From the NCBI RefSeq assembly GCF_019668465.1, contig NZ_AP024828.1, positions 5,084,001 through 5,148,000 of the forward strand: DNA of 64,000 nt. The letters run 5' to 3'. Within the stretch, counting starts at the first letter, position 1, and every line of letters begins with the position of its first letter. This document shows positions 39,048 to 50,600 of this stretch, piece by piece. The notes under the pieces are model-generated. The model had not been told where the DNA came from. It made no database searches and saw only the letters and a program-made list of their open reading frames with translations. The DNA comes from Mycobacterium senriense. GTDB lineage: Bacteria > Actinomycetota > Actinomycetes > Mycobacteriales > Mycobacteriaceae. The position numbers and the translations under genes are program-made.

Positions 39048-39245
39048 GTCCCTTGACGGTCATCGCCGAATTCGTCCTGGGCACGACATACGTGAGGAGC
39101 CGCTGACCCAACCGGGCCCGAATGTCGGCCGGGTCAGTGGCTCCGGTCACATAGACGAGGCGCTCCTCGCCGGCACCCTTGTCACGAACAAGCACCGCCG
39201 CCTCCCCCACAACAACCGAATCGACTAGCGCGGCGCGGGCTCCTC
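39048..39245 (-). pseudogene. Decayed NRPS adenylation-domain fragment
   Basis: A minus-strand frame reads AAVLVRDKGAGEERLVYVTG followed by ATDPADIRARLGQRLLTYVV and ends PRTNSAMTVKG. This aligns by eye with the A8-A10 part of the mps2 adenylation domains ([48 protein letters not shown]). The Gly and Lys positions of the A10 motif are changed or lost and the frame has no domain around it. It lies on the same strand as mps2, 734 bases beyond the mps2 stop. Confidence 0.6.
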
Positions 39246-39271
39246 CGCAGACGCTCAGGGCGCAGCCTCGT

Positions 39272-39433
39272 TCAAATAGCCCTGGCTGCGTACCCATCTC
39301 CGCTGTGTGTGGGGCAGTAATACCGGTCACCGTCGATGACAGTCCACCCCAGCAACTGCAGGGCCGACCGTGACGGTGACCCATTGGATGCCCTGACAGT
39401 TCTCACGCATCTTTCGCATCGCACTTCGGTCAT
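39272..39433 (-). CDS. Small Cys-containing protein, possible zinc ribbon
   Basis: 53 residues from ATG 39433 with GAGGTGAAG upstream. It starts MTEVRCERCVRTVRASNGSP and has C-x2-C near the start plus YYCPTHSG near the end, a C-x2-H pair, so four zinc ligands are possible. No family is recognised. It lies between the NRPS fragment and the AT-rich patch and may be imported DNA. Confidence 0.45.
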   Translation of the reverse strand: MTEVRCERCVRTVRASNGSPSRSALQLLGWTVIDGDRYYCPTHSGDGYAARAI

Positions 39434-39639
39434 CGGTGCTTCACCTCGTTCTGCTGCACGTTGGCCAGCAGGCGTCCTCGTCGACACCGTTGCCTTGGGC
39501 ATCCGGTTAATCAGGCGGGATGCCCGGTCGGCAAACACTGACCGATATTTTTCGTTGCTCCTCGTCGTTTGGCCAGACGGCGAAATCCGAAAGTGTGCGC
39601 GACCGAACGGTCAACGCTCACCCGCTCCGAAGACCCCGT

Positions 39640-39825
39640 AGTCAACATGGGTCGAACAATTAGAAACTGTAATAGGCGAGTACCCCGTTTGTCCACGGTT
39701 ATACGAACGTATTGTCTTGTAAATGACTAAGAAGATGGATCGTCATTTAGGCGCAAGGTTGTGTACATACTTATAGTACTACTAGACAGTAGTCTGATAA
39801 CACACAGTATGCACTAGTTGCGATG
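39640..39825. other. AT-rich patch between mps2 and the junction genes
   Basis: About 180 bases far richer in A+T than the flanks, with no plausible coding frame. It holds AAATGAC (39721-39727) with its inverse GTCATTT (39742-39748), and ACTACT-AGAC-AGTAGT (39778-39793). It may be an insertion or deletion scar, a binding site for AT-binding nucleoid proteins such as Lsr2, or a small-RNA or promoter region. Confidence 0.55.
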
Positions 39826-39924
39826 GGATTTCCGGATTCGACAGCCACGCGTCGCGGCGTTGTCCGCTATCGCCGGGTTACACGTGCTGGCCCCGACAAG
39901 CCGGTAGCGCCAATGGCGGATAAA

Positions 39925-39962
39925 CGAATGCGGCGTGGTCCGGATGGACCACGCCGCATTCG
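39925..39962 (-). terminator. Terminator hairpin of the mps operon
   Basis: Perfect inverted repeat CGAATGCGGCGTGGTCC (39925-39941), loop GGAT, and its complement (39946-39962), 16 bases after the mps2 stop. On the minus strand it is followed by TTTATCC. Confidence 0.8.
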
Positions 39963-39978
39963 CGTTCGTCGTAAGGGG

Positions 39979-42900
39979 TTACAGCAAACCGAGCAATTGC
40001 AGGTCGGTGACGTACTTGACGATCACCGACGCGCTGACATGCGGGATGTCGTTGTCGGCACCGACCTTCGCTTCCTGCACCGCAGCGCGGAAGCGATCCG
40101 TCGGTGCGAAGGCACCCCGGGCCGGCTCGGCGGGCTGCAGATTCTTCGGATCCCGCAGCAGCAACGTCAACATCTGCAAGACCGAGTTCTGGCGCTGCCG
40201 TTCCGGCAGGCCGCGCAGGCCGGTCTCGAAGCGCTGCAACCACTCGCCGAAGTCGCCGACGCGCTCGATCGGGTAGCCGGCTTCAATCAGCCAGTCGACG
40301 TATTCGTCGAGTCCGATGCCGTCGTCGTGCGGGTTCATCACGTGGTACGTCTCGAACCCGTCCATCACCTGGGCACCCAGTTTGGCGATGGCCTCGGCGA
40401 CGAACTCGACGGGCAGGCCGTCGAAGTGCGCGCTCTGCCGGTTACCGTCGGCGTCCAGCTGGTAGAAGGACTTGGGCGCGGTGCCGGTGGCCACGAGGCT
40501 CAGGATCATCCGGGTGAAGATGTCCGCCACGTTGAGCTGACCGGCGTAGGTGGTGTCGGCCAGGATCATGTCGGAGCGGAACACCGAGACCGGCAGACCG
40601 CACAGGTCGTTGGCCTCGCGCAGCAGGACCTCGCCCGCCCACTTGCTGTTGCCGTACCCGTTGGCATAGCCGCCGTCGATGACGCGCCGGGCGCTGATGA
40701 CCCGGACGTCGCCGTCCTCGGTGAACTCCGCCGGGTCGATCTGGCGGCCCACATCCGAAGTCGACACGTACGCGTACGGCTTCTTCTTCGTGGTGAGCGC
40801 CAACCGGATCAGCTCCGCGGTGCCCCCGACGTTGGGGGTGAACAACTCGTTGTAGGGCAGGACGCCGTTGACGACGGCCGCGGAGTCGACGATCAGGTCG
40901 ACGGTGTCGGCCAGCCGCTGCCAGGTCTCCTCGTCCAGGCCGAGGTTGGCCTGGCCCTTGTCGCCAGCGACGACCTGCAGGTGCTCTTCGGCGAGTTCCT
41001 GGAAGTGCTGCAGCAGTTCCGGGTCACCGCTGTTGAAGGTCTGCTCCAGGCGGCGCCACGCGTCCTCGTCGGACTTGGCCCGCACCAGGCAGATCAGCTT
41101 GCCGTCGACCTGTTCCAGCTGCTCGAGCCATTCCAGTGCCAGGTAGCGACCCAGGAAACCGGTCGCCCCGGTCAGCAGGACCGTCCGGACCTCGGCGCTC
41201 GGGCCGGGCAGTGACGGCGCGGTCGACAACGTCGTCGCGTCGATGAACTTGTCCAGCGTGAGGTCGCGGGCGAACACCTCCTTGGCGTCGGCGCCGTGCA
41301 CCGCCGCGAAGCCGGGTCCGGCGGCGCCCTCGGTGTCGGCACCGCTGGTGATCCGGTGCGCCAGCGCGCGGACCGACTGCGAATCGAACAGGGTGCGCAC
41401 CGACAGGGCGTCGTTGACGGCGGTGTTGATCTCGGCGATCACCCGCATCGCGGACAGCGAATCCCCGCCCAGCTCGAAGAAGGAGTCCTCGACCGAGACC
41501 CGCTCCATGCCCAGGACGCGGGCGAAAATGTCGGCAACGATCTCTTCGGTCGGGTCGGCCGGCGCGACGTACTCGCCACCGCGCTTCTGATACTCCGGTG
41601 CGGGCAGGGCGCGCTTGTCGAGCTTGCCGTTGACGGTCAGCGGCAGCGCGTCCAACACCACCACCGCGGCCGGCACCATGTAGGCCGGCAGCCGCTCAGC
41701 GAGCTGGATGCGGATCCCGACCGGGTCGGCGGTTCCGGTGATGTAACCGACCAGCCGCTTGTCACCGGGGCGGTCCTCGCGGGCGATCACCGCGGCCTGC
41801 TCGACCCCGTCCAGTCCGGCGAGGGCCGATTGCACCTCACCGAGCTCGATGCGGTAGCCGCGCAGCTTGACCTGCTCGTCGGCCCGACCCAGGTATTCGA
41901 GCTGGCCGTCGCGGCCCCACCGGACCAGGTCGCCGGTACGGTACATCCGCGCACCCGGGCCGCCGAACGGGCAGGCGACGAAGCGTCCCGCCGTCAGACC
42001 GGGCCGGCGCGAATAACCCGTGGCCACACCGTGACCGGCGATGTACAGCTCGCCGACAACACCCTCGGGCGTCGGTCGCAGCCATCGGTCCAGCACGAAC
42101 AGCGCGGCCCGCGGCACCGGCGAACCGATCGGCGCCGAGCCCGTTCCGCTCTCCAGCGGGGCGCTCATCGCCGCGTACACCGTGCCCTCGGTCGGGCCGT
42201 ACGCGTTGATCATCACCCGCCCGGGCGCCCACCGATCGACAACCTCGACCGGGCAGGCCTCACCGGCCACCACCAACGCCGTCGACTCCAGACCCTCCGG
42301 CGAAAGCATGCCGACCGCCGACGGGGTCTGGCTCAACACGGTGACCCCTTCGGAGACCAGCAGCGCGTGCAGGTCGTCGGGCGAAGCCGCGACCGACTCG
42401 GGCACCACCACCAGGCGGCCGCCGTGCAGCAACGCGCCCCAGATCTCGTGCACCGACACGTCGAACACCAGTGAGTGCCACTGCGCCCACACCCCCGCCT
42501 CCGGCAGGTCGGCGTGCAGCGTGTCCAGCAGCTGCGCGACGTTCTCGTGGGTGACCGCCACGCCCTTGGGGACACCGGTGGTTCCCGAGGTGTAGATGAC
42601 GTAAGCGATGTTGTCCGACGACGGGATCGGCAGCGCCGTGCCGGGCTGGTTGCCCAGCGCCGGGTCGTCGACGTCGATGACCGTCGGGCTGCAGCCGTCC
42701 AGCCGTCCGCGCAAGCCCGCGGTGGTGACCACGGCGACCGGCTCGGCGTCGGCGAGCAGGAACTCGATTCGGGCGGCCGGCAGCGCCGGGTCGATCGGCA
42801 GGTAGGCCGCCCCGGTCTTGAGCACCGCCAGGATGGAGACGATCGCCTCGGCGGAGCGGGAGAACAGCAGCGCGACCGTCTCGCCCGGACCGGCGCCCTC

Positions 42901-45900
42901 TTCGATCAGCAGGTGCGCCATCCGGTTGGCGGCCTCATCGAGCTCCCGGTAGGTCATCGAGCGGCCGTCGAAGGCCAGCGCCGCCGCGTCGGGGGTGCTG
43001 GCCACCTGCGCGGCGAACATGGCCGGGATGGACTTGCCGGTCGCCGGCTGGCTCAACACGACGCGGTTGCCGCGCTCGTCGAGCCACGCGTGCTCGTGCT
43101 CGTCGACGACGTCCAGCGACATCAGCCGTCGGGTCGGGTCGGCCGTCATCTCCGACAGCACACGCTGGAACCGCTCGGTCAGCTTCTCGATGCCGGCCGA
43201 GTCGAACACGTCGGTGTCGAATTCGACGCGCAGGCCGAGCTCGCGGCCCGGAAGCGCCATCACCGACAGCGGGTAGTGGTTGTACTCCCGGTTGGTGACG
43301 TCGGTGATGGCCAACTCGTGGAAGCCCAACGGCACGCTGGTGTCGATCGGGTAGTTCTCGTACAGGAACAAGGTGTCGAACAGCGCGTCGTGACCGGTCA
43401 CGTGGTGGATGTCGCTCAGCGCCAGGTGCTCGTGTTCGAGGGTGTCGTTGTGGTGCTGCTGCAGTTGCTCCAGCACGTCGGCGACGGTGGTCTCTGCGGT
43501 GATGCTGGCCCGCACCGGCACGGTGTTGATCAGCAGACCCACCATGGACTCGGCGCCGATCAAGTCGGCGGGCCGGCCCGACACCGCGGTACCGAACGCG
43601 ACGTCATGCTGGCCGGTCAGGCGCATCAGCAGCTGCGCCCAGGCGGCCTGCAGCACGGTGTTGACGGTGGTGTGGCAGGAGCGGGCCAGCTCGCCCAGGG
43701 CGAGCGTGGTCTCCGCGGACAGCCGGTAGGACTCCACGGCCCGCCGGCCGAGCCGCATCCGGCCCGCCGGGCCCACCAGGGTGGGGGTGTCGAAGCCGTC
43801 GAGGACCTGGCGCCACGCCGCTTGCGCGGCGGTGCGGTCCTGCCCGGCCAGCCACGTCAGGTAGCTGCGGTAGGTCGCCGGCGCGGGCAGCTGGTCGCCG
43901 TAGTAGTTGGCGAGGATCTCGCGCAGCAGGATGGGCAGCGACCAGCCATCCATCACGATGTGATGGTTGGTGAGCACGAACCGGTACCTCTTGTCTGCGG
44001 TGCGGATCAGCGCCGCCCGGAATGCGGGACGGTTGGCCAGGTCGCTCACCGCGGCGCGCTCGGCGGCGCACAGCTCGTCGACCCGCTGCTCGGGGTCGAG
44101 ATCCTCGGCGCCCAGCTGGATGTACCGCCACGCCATGACCGGGTCGGCCGGGATGACCTGGACGGGCTCACCGAACTGCGGGCAGAAGCGGGCCGCCAGG
44201 TTGGGGTGGCGGCTGACCACGGTGTGGACGGCGTCGTGCAGGCGGTGCGAGTCGAGCTCACCGGTCACGGTGATTCCGAGCTGCACCGCATAGACGTCGT
44301 CGCCCGGGTCCTGCGCGAAGCTGGCGTGGAACAGCAGGCCCTGCTGCAGCGGGGTCAGCGGCAGGATGTCGGCGATCTGGTGCTGCTTGCTCAGCTCATC
44401 GATCTGCCGCTGGTTCAGGCGCGCGGGCGCGATGTCCGACGGGGTCAGCCCGCCGCCGCCGCCCTGCACGTGGGCGCAGATGCCGATGAGCGCCTCGAAC
44501 CACAGCTGGCTGAGCCGGCTGATCTGCTCGCGGTCCATCGCGGAGGCCGCCCACGTCCAGTTGGCGTGCAGGTGGGGGCCTTCCTCGGTGTCCATGGTGC
44601 CGGCGTTGAGGTCGACGGTGTGCATCAGCGGCATCGCCACCGCCGCGGCCGCGCCGCTCAGCGACAGGCTGTCGGGGCTCAGCCGCCACAGCTCACCGGG
44701 CAGGTCGGCGGCCGCGCCCAGCCGTCCCAGGTAGTTGAATCCGATCACGGGGTCGGATCCACCCAGGTCGATGTCGGGGTTCAGGTAGCGCAGCAGGCCG
44801 TAGGTCAACCCGTCCGGCAGGGCGCGCAGCTGCTCCTTGGTGGCCTTGATCGCCGCGCCCAGCGCGTCGTCGCCGGCGACCACGTTCGCCCAATCCAGGC
44901 CGTCGACCGTCAGCGACACCGGGTACTTGGTGGTGAACCAACCCACGGTGCGGGACAGGTCGACGTGCGGGCCGAGCTCTTCCTGACGGCCGTGACCCTC
45001 GACGTCGATGCCGATCGGCGTTGCACTGCCGAGGAACTCCGTCCAGGCCATCCCGAACGCGATCAACAGGATGTCCTGCACCCCGGCGTGGAAGGCCGCG
45101 GGCACCTCACCCAGCAGCAGCCTGGTCGTCTCGACATCCAGCGACACCGACAACTGCTCGGCGGTCTGGTAGGTGTCCTCCTCGGGGCGAACCGCCGGCA
45201 GCACGGCCGGGGTCGCGACCACCTCGCGCCAGGCGTCGGCCTGCTCGACCACCGCCGGGCTCTGTGCGTGCTCGGCCAGCAGCGAGGACCAGCGGGCGAA
45301 CGAGGTGCCGCCGGCGGGCAGCGCCACCGGCTGACCGCTGTGGTGCTGCGCCCACGCGATGTTGAGGTCCTCGATCAAGGTCCGCCACGACACGCCGTCC
45401 ACGGCCACGTGGTGGATGATCAACGCCAATTGGCTTGTCTCGCTTGCCCAGACCGCGCTCACCATCACCCCGGCGCCCGGGTTCAGCCGAGACCGGGCGG
45501 CCACCAGGGTCGCGTCGGACAGCTGCTCGACCGACTGCAGGCAGTCGGCCGCCTGCACGGTGCCCGGTTCGGGCGCCTCCAGCGACCAGCCGCCGTCGCC
45601 GTCGTCCTCCACGCGCAGCCGCAGCATGGGGTGACGGTCCAGCAAGGCCTGCAGCACGACCAGGACGTCCTCGGAGGTGACGCCCGTGGGTGCGGCCAGC
45701 ACCATGGTCTGGTTGAAGTCGTCGATCGGGCCCTGCACGGTTTGCAGCCAATGCATGATCGGGGTGGCCAGCACCGGCCCGATCCCCTCGTCGACCACGG
45801 CGTCCTCGTCGGCGCCGTCGGTGGCCACCCGGGCCAGCCGGGCGACCGTCTGCTCGACGAACACGTCGCGCGGGCGGCACATCACCCCGGCCGCGCGGGC

Positions 45901-47628
45901 CCGGGCCACCACCTGCATCGACAGGATGCTGTCCCCACCGAGGTCGAAAAACGAGTCGTCCACGCCGACCCGCTCGACGCCGAGCACCTGGGCGTAGATG
46001 CCGGCCAGGATCTCCTCGGTGTGGTTGCCGGGGGCGCGGTATTGGCCGGCGCGCTTGTGGTACTCGGGCGCGGGCAGGGCGCGCTTGTCCAGCTTGCCGT
46101 TGACCGTCAGCGGCAGGCTCTCCAGCACGACGACCGCGGCCGGGACCATGTAGGCCGGCAGCCGCTTGCCCAGCTGGGTGCGCAGTTCGGCCGGGTCGGC
46201 GGTCCCGGTGATGTAGCCGACCAGGCGCTTGTCGCCGGGGCGGTCCTCGCGGGCGATCACCGCCGCCTGGTCCACGCCCTCCAGCGAGGCGAGGGCCGAC
46301 TGGATCTCGCCGAGCTCGATGCGATACCCGCGGATCTTCACCTGCTCGTCGGCGCGGCCCAGGTACTGCAGCTGCCCGTCGGCGCCCCAGCGGACCAGGT
46401 CACCGGTGCGGTACATCCGCGCGCCCGGCCCACCGAACGGGCAGGCCACGAAGCGCGACGCCGTCAGTCCGGCCCGGCGGGCATATCCGGTGGCGACGCC
46501 ACGGCCGGCCACATACAACTCGCCGACCACGCCTTCCGGCGCGGGCCGCAGCCACTTGTCCAGGACGAACAATGCCGCACCGGGAACCGGCGATCCGATC
46601 GGCGGGGCACCGGACTCGCCGGCGAGCGGCGTGCTCATCGCCGCGTAGACGGTGGCCTCGGTCGGGCCGTAGGCGTTGATCATCACGCGTCCGGGCGCCC
46701 AGCGGTCGACCACCTCGGCCGGGCAGGCCTCACCCGCGACCACCAGTGCCGTGGACTCCAGGCCCTCCGGCGAGAGCATGCCCACCGCGGACGGGGTCTG
46801 GCTCAGGACGTCGACCTTCTCGGCGACCAGCAGGGCGTGCAGTTCGTCGGGCGAGACCGCGACGGACTCGGGAACGACCACCAGACGCCCGCCGTGCAGC
46901 AGCGCTCCCCAGATCTCCCAGACGGACACGTCGAAGACGAGCGAGTGCCACTGCGACCAGACCTTCCCCGGCCCGGTCGGCAGATCGGCGTGCAACGTCC
47001 GCAGGAACTCGGTCACATTGCGGTGCGTGACCGCGACGCCCTTGGGCGTCCCCGTGGTGCCCGAGGTGTAGATCATGTACGCGATGTCCTCGGGCGCCGG
47101 CCCCACCAGCGCGCTGCTGGGCTGCCCGTCCGCCGCGGCTTCGTCGACATCGATGACGGGCAGGTCGAACCCGTCCAGCCGGGTGCGCAGGCTGGCCATG
47201 GTCACCACCGCGATCGGCGTGGCATCGCCGAGCATGAATTCCATCCGGGCCGACGGCAGCGCCGGGTCGATCGGCAGGTAGGCCGCGCCGGTCTTCAGCA
47301 CCGCAAGAATCGAGATGATCGCCTCGGCCGAACGGGAGAACAGCAGCGCAACGCATTCGCCCGGGCGCGCGCCCTGTTCGGCCAGCAGGTGCGCCAGCCG
47401 GTTCGCGGCCTCATCGAGCTCGCGGTAGGTCAGCGAGCGATCGCCAGAGGTCAGCGCGACCGCGTGGGGAGCCTTCGCCACCTGAATGGCGAACATCTCG
47501 GGAATCGACGACGAGGACTTGACCGGCTTGGTCAGTACCGCCCGATTGCCCCACTCGTCGAGTCGATCGTGCTCGCCGCCATCCAGCAGATCAATCGATA
47601 ACAATCGCCGTCCCGCACCGACGGTCAT
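39979..47628 (-). CDS. mps2: NRPS Mps2: modules 3-4 of GPL tetrapeptide, ends in reductase
   Basis: 2549 residues, ATGA-coupled to mps1. Order by motif positions: A3 (~res 40-520), T3 with [13 protein letters not shown] (~563), E3 with [13 protein letters not shown] (~739), C4 with [13 protein letters not shown] (~1222), A4 (A3 motif at ~1683), T4 with [13 protein letters not shown] (~2053) and a terminal reductase with [19 protein letters not shown] (~2152). Binding-pocket residues read by alignment to GrsA: A3 D-V-W-S-V-A-A-V-Y, A4 D-V-H-S-V-A-A-V-Y, both consistent with Ala. The product should be D-Ala then L-alaninol, released by NADPH reduction. No thioesterase, as expected. Regulated with mps1 from the divergent promoter region. 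Confidence 0.95.
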   Translation of the reverse strand: MTVGAGRRLLSIDLLDGGEHDRLDEWGNRAVLTKPVKSSSSIPEMFAIQVAKAPHAVALTSGDRSLTYRELDEAANRLAHLLAEQGARPGECVALLFSRSAEAIISILAVLKTGAAYLPIDPALPSARMEFMLGDATPIAVVTMASLRTRLDGFDLPVIDVDEAAADGQPSSALVGPAPEDIAYMIYTSGTTGTPKGVAVTHRNVTEFLRTLHADLPTGPGKVWSQWHSLVFDVSVWEIWGALLHGGRLVVVPESVAVSPDELHALLVAEKVDVLSQTPSAVGMLSPEGLESTALVVAGEACPAEVVDRWAPGRVMINAYGPTEATVYAAMSTPLAGESGAPPIGSPVPGAALFVLDKWLRPAPEGVVGELYVAGRGVATGYARRAGLTASRFVACPFGGPGARMYRTGDLVRWGADGQLQYLGRADEQVKIRGYRIELGEIQSALASLEGVDQAAVIAREDRPGDKRLVGYITGTADPAELRTQLGKRLPAYMVPAAVVVLESLPLTVNGKLDKRALPAPEYHKRAGQYRAPGNHTEEILAGIYAQVLGVERVGVDDSFFDLGGDSILSMQVVARARAAGVMCRPRDVFVEQTVARLARVATDGADEDAVVDEGIGPVLATPIMHWLQTVQGPIDDFNQTMVLAAPTGVTSEDVLVVLQALLDRHPMLRLRVEDDGDGGWSLEAPEPGTVQAADCLQSVEQLSDATLVAARSRLNPGAGVMVSAVWASETSQLALIIHHVAVDGVSWRTLIEDLNIAWAQHHSGQPVALPAGGTSFARWSSLLAEHAQSPAVVEQADAWREVVATPAVLPAVRPEEDTYQTAEQLSVSLDVETTRLLLGEVPAAFHAGVQDILLIAFGMAWTEFLGSATPIGIDVEGHGRQEELGPHVDLSRTVGWFTTKYPVSLTVDGLDWANVVAGDDALGAAIKATKEQLRALPDGLTYGLLRYLNPDIDLGGSDPVIGFNYLGRLGAAADLPGELWRLSPDSLSLSGAAAAVAMPLMHTVDLNAGTMDTEEGPHLHANWTWAASAMDREQISRLSQLWFEALIGICAHVQGGGGGLTPSDIAPARLNQRQIDELSKQHQIADILPLTPLQQGLLFHASFAQDPGDDVYAVQLGITVTGELDSHRLHDAVHTVVSRHPNLAARFCPQFGEPVQVIPADPVMAWRYIQLGAEDLDPEQRVDELCAAERAAVSDLANRPAFRAALIRTADKRYRFVLTNHHIVMDGWSLPILLREILANYYGDQLPAPATYRSYLTWLAGQDRTAAQAAWRQVLDGFDTPTLVGPAGRMRLGRRAVESYRLSAETTLALGELARSCHTTVNTVLQAAWAQLLMRLTGQHDVAFGTAVSGRPADLIGAESMVGLLINTVPVRASITAETTVADVLEQLQQHHNDTLEHEHLALSDIHHVTGHDALFDTLFLYENYPIDTSVPLGFHELAITDVTNREYNHYPLSVMALPGRELGLRVEFDTDVFDSAGIEKLTERFQRVLSEMTADPTRRLMSLDVVDEHEHAWLDERGNRVVLSQPATGKSIPAMFAAQVASTPDAAALAFDGRSMTYRELDEAANRMAHLLIEEGAGPGETVALLFSRSAEAIVSILAVLKTGAAYLPIDPALPAARIEFLLADAEPVAVVTTAGLRGRLDGCSPTVIDVDDPALGNQPGTALPIPSSDNIAYVIYTSGTTGVPKGVAVTHENVAQLLDTLHADLPEAGVWAQWHSLVFDVSVHEIWGALLHGGRLVVVPESVAASPDDLHALLVSEGVTVLSQTPSAVGMLSPEGLESTALVVAGEACPVEVVDRWAPGRVMINAYGPTEGTVYAAMSAPLESGTGSAPIGSPVPRAALFVLDRWLRPTPEGVVGELYIAGHGVATGYSRRPGLTAGRFVACPFGGPGARMYRTGDLVRWGRDGQLEYLGRADEQVKLRGYRIELGEVQSALAGLDGVEQAAVIAREDRPGDKRLVGYITGTADPVGIRIQLAERLPAYMVPAAVVVLDALPLTVNGKLDKRALPAPEYQKRGGEYVAPADPTEEIVADIFARVLGMERVSVEDSFFELGGDSLSAMRVIAEINTAVNDALSVRTLFDSQSVRALAHRITSGADTEGAAGPGFAAVHGADAKEVFARDLTLDKFIDATTLSTAPSLPGPSAEVRTVLLTGATGFLGRYLALEWLEQLEQVDGKLICLVRAKSDEDAWRRLEQTFNSGDPELLQHFQELAEEHLQVVAGDKGQANLGLDEETWQRLADTVDLIVDSAAVVNGVLPYNELFTPNVGGTAELIRLALTTKKKPYAYVSTSDVGRQIDPAEFTEDGDVRVISARRVIDGGYANGYGNSKWAGEVLLREANDLCGLPVSVFRSDMILADTTYAGQLNVADIFTRMILSLVATGTAPKSFYQLDADGNRQSAHFDGLPVEFVAEAIAKLGAQVMDGFETYHVMNPHDDGIGLDEYVDWLIEAGYPIERVGDFGEWLQRFETGLRGLPERQRQNSVLQMLTLLLRDPKNLQPAEPARGAFAPTDRFRAAVQEAKVGADNDIPHVSASVIVKYVTDLQLLGLL

Positions 47629-50600
47629 GACTGCTCCTCCAAGTCCACGGTCATGGCTTCCAGCACCCGCTTGAACCGCTCTACAAGCTTGTCGATCCTC
47701 GCCTCGCCGAATACGTCTGTATCGAACTCGACGCGTAGGCCTATTTCATGGCCTGGCACGGCTTGCACCGAAAGCGGGTAGTGGTTGTATTCCCGATTCG
47801 TGAATCCAGTAATAGTTAACTCGTCAACGGCCGATAGCGCGGCAGTATCGAGGGGATAGTTCTCGTACACGAACATTGTGTCGAAAATTAGGTCATGTCC
47901 CGTTACACGATGGATGTCATTCAGTGCTAAATGCTGATGGTCCAGGGTGTTGGTGTAGGTACGTTGTAGCTGGTCAAGCAGGTCGGCAATGGTGGTTTCA
48001 GCGCCGATAGTCGCCCGCACCGGGACGGTATTGATTAAAAGGCCCACCATGGCCTCGGATCCGGCCAATTCGGTCGGACGTCCCGAAACCGCTGTGCCAA
48101 ACACCACATCGTGCTGTCCGGTCAGCCACATCAGCAGCTGCGCCCAGGCCGCCTGTAGCACCGTGCTGACGGTGGTGCGGCATGAGCGGGCCAATTCGCC
48201 CAGCAGACGGCTGGTATCCGCGGACACGTGAAACTCCGCAACACCGCGCGGACCAAGGGCCATCCGCCCGGACGGGCCCACCAGCGTCGGGGTGTCGAAA
48301 CCCGCGAGCACCTCGCGCCACGCCGCCTGAGCCGCGGCACGGTCTTGCTCGGACAGCCAGGTGATGAAGTTGCGGTACGGCACCGGCGCGGGTAGCCGCA
48401 CCCCGAAGTAGCTGGCGAAGATCTCTTGCAGCAGTAGCGGCTTGGACCAGCCGTCGAGCACGATGTGGTGGTTGGTCAGCACGAACCGGTAGGTGTTCTC
48501 CGCGGTGCGGATCAGGGCGCCCCGGAACGGCGGCTGCCCGGCCAGATCACACACGGCGACGCGTTCGGCGGTGGACAACCGCTCGATCTGCTCCGCGATG
48601 TCGCCGTCGGTGTCCAGTTCGACGTACTGCCAGGCCAGCGCCGGATCGGTCGTCATGACCTGTACCGGCTCCGCGAAGTCCTCGGAGAAGCTGGCGACCA
48701 CGTTGGGGTGGCGGGTGATGACTGTGTGCACCGCCTTCCGCAGCCGCTCCGGATCGACGGCGCCAGTGACGGAGATGTCGAGCTGCACCGCATAGAGGTC
48801 CTCGCCGCCCTGGGCGGTGCCGGTGTGGAACAACAGTCCCTGCTGCAACGGGGTGAGCGGCAGCACGTCGGCGATCTGGTACTGCTGCTGCAGTTCGTCG
48901 AGGTCGCGCTGGCTGAGGCGGGCGGGCGCGATGTCCGACGGGGTCAGGCCGCCGCCGCCGTTGCGCACGTGCGCACAGATGCCGGCCAGGGCGTCGAACC
49001 ACAGTTCGCTGAGCCGGCCGATCTGCTTCTCGTCCAGCGCCGAGCGCGCCCACGTCCAGTTGGCTTGCAGGTGCGGGCCGTCCGCGGTGTCCATGGTGCC
49101 GGCGTTGAGCTCCACCGTGTGCGGCAACGGCAGCGCCACCGCGCCGGCCGCACCGGCGAGCGCGAAGCTGTCCGGATCCAGCTGCCACAGATCGGCCGAC
49201 AGTTCGGCGGCCCCGCCGGCGAGCCGACCCAGATAGTTGAATCCGATGACCGGATCCGAACCATCCAGTGCCGCTTCGGGATTCAGGTAGCGCAGCAGAC
49301 CGTAGGTCAAGCCGTCGGGCAACGCGCGCAGCTGTTCCTTGGCGTCCTTGATCAGCCCGCCCAGAGCCGCGTCACCGCCGACCACCTGGCCCCAGGAGAG
49401 TCCACCGATCCGCAACGACACCGGGTACTTCGCGGTGAACCAGCCGACCGTGCGGGACAGGTCCACCTGCGGGCCCAGCTCTTCGTTGCGTCCGTGGCCC
49501 TCCACGTCGATCGCGATCGGCGCGCCGGTGCCCACGAACTGGGTCCAGGCCAAGCCGAACGCGATCAGCAGAATGTCTTGCACCCCGGCGTGGAACGCCG
49601 CGGGCACCTCACCCAGCAGCAGCCGGGTCGTCTCGACGTCCAACGACGCCGAGAGCTGTCCGGCCGTCACGTAGGTGTCCTCGGGCTGCGCCTCCGGCAG
49701 CACCGCCGGGATGGCGGCCACCTGCCGCCACTCCTCCAGCCGCTCGACCACCTCGGGCCGGCGCGCGTATTCATCCAGCAGCGACGACCACCGCGCGAAC
49801 GAGGTGCCGCCCACCGGCAGCGCCACCTGCTGGCCGCTGTGGTGCTGCGCCCAGGCGATGTTGAGATCTTCGATCAGGGTCCGCCAGGACACCCCGTCGA
49901 CGGCGAGGTGGTGGATGATCAACGCCAATTGGTTTGTCGCAGTTGCCCATACGGCACGCAACAGCACACCGTCAGCCAGGTTCAACCGCGACCGGGCGTC
50001 GACCAGCGCCGCTTCGGACAACACGTCGACCGACTCCACGCAGTCGCCGGCCTGCACCGAGCCCGCCTCGGGCACGTCGAGCGACCAGCCGCCGACGCCG
50101 TCGTCCTCGACGCGCATCCGCAGCATCGCGTGCCGATCCAGCAGCGCCTGCACCACCACCGGTACGTCGTCGAACGTGACCTCAGCCGGCGCCGTCAGCA
50201 CCATGGTCTGGTTGAACTGCTCGACCGGACCGTCCATGTTCTGCAGCCAGCGCATGATCGGGGTGGCCACCACGGCGCCCAGCCCCTCGTCGACCTCGTC
50301 GTTGCCGCTGGCCACCGTGGCGACTCGCGCCAGCTTGGCCACCGTCTGCTCGACGAAGACGTCCCGCGGGCGGCACACCACTCCGGCCGCCCGGGCGCGC
50401 GCCACCACCTGCATCGACAGGATGCTGTCGCCGCCGAGGTCGAAGAAGGAGTCGTCGACACCGACGCGCTCCACCCCCAGCACCTGGGCGTAGATGCCGG
50501 CCAGGATCTCCTCGATCGCGCTCACCGGCGCCCGGTAACGGTCGGCGTCCTGGTATTCCGGAGCCGGCAACGCGCGGGTGTCCAGCTTGCCGTTGACCGT

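Noticed and set aside
42475..47601. Open frame of about 1700 codons antisense to mps2
   Set aside because: Codon periodicity and NRPS motifs belong to the minus strand. The antisense product is low-complexity His/Gln/Arg-rich.
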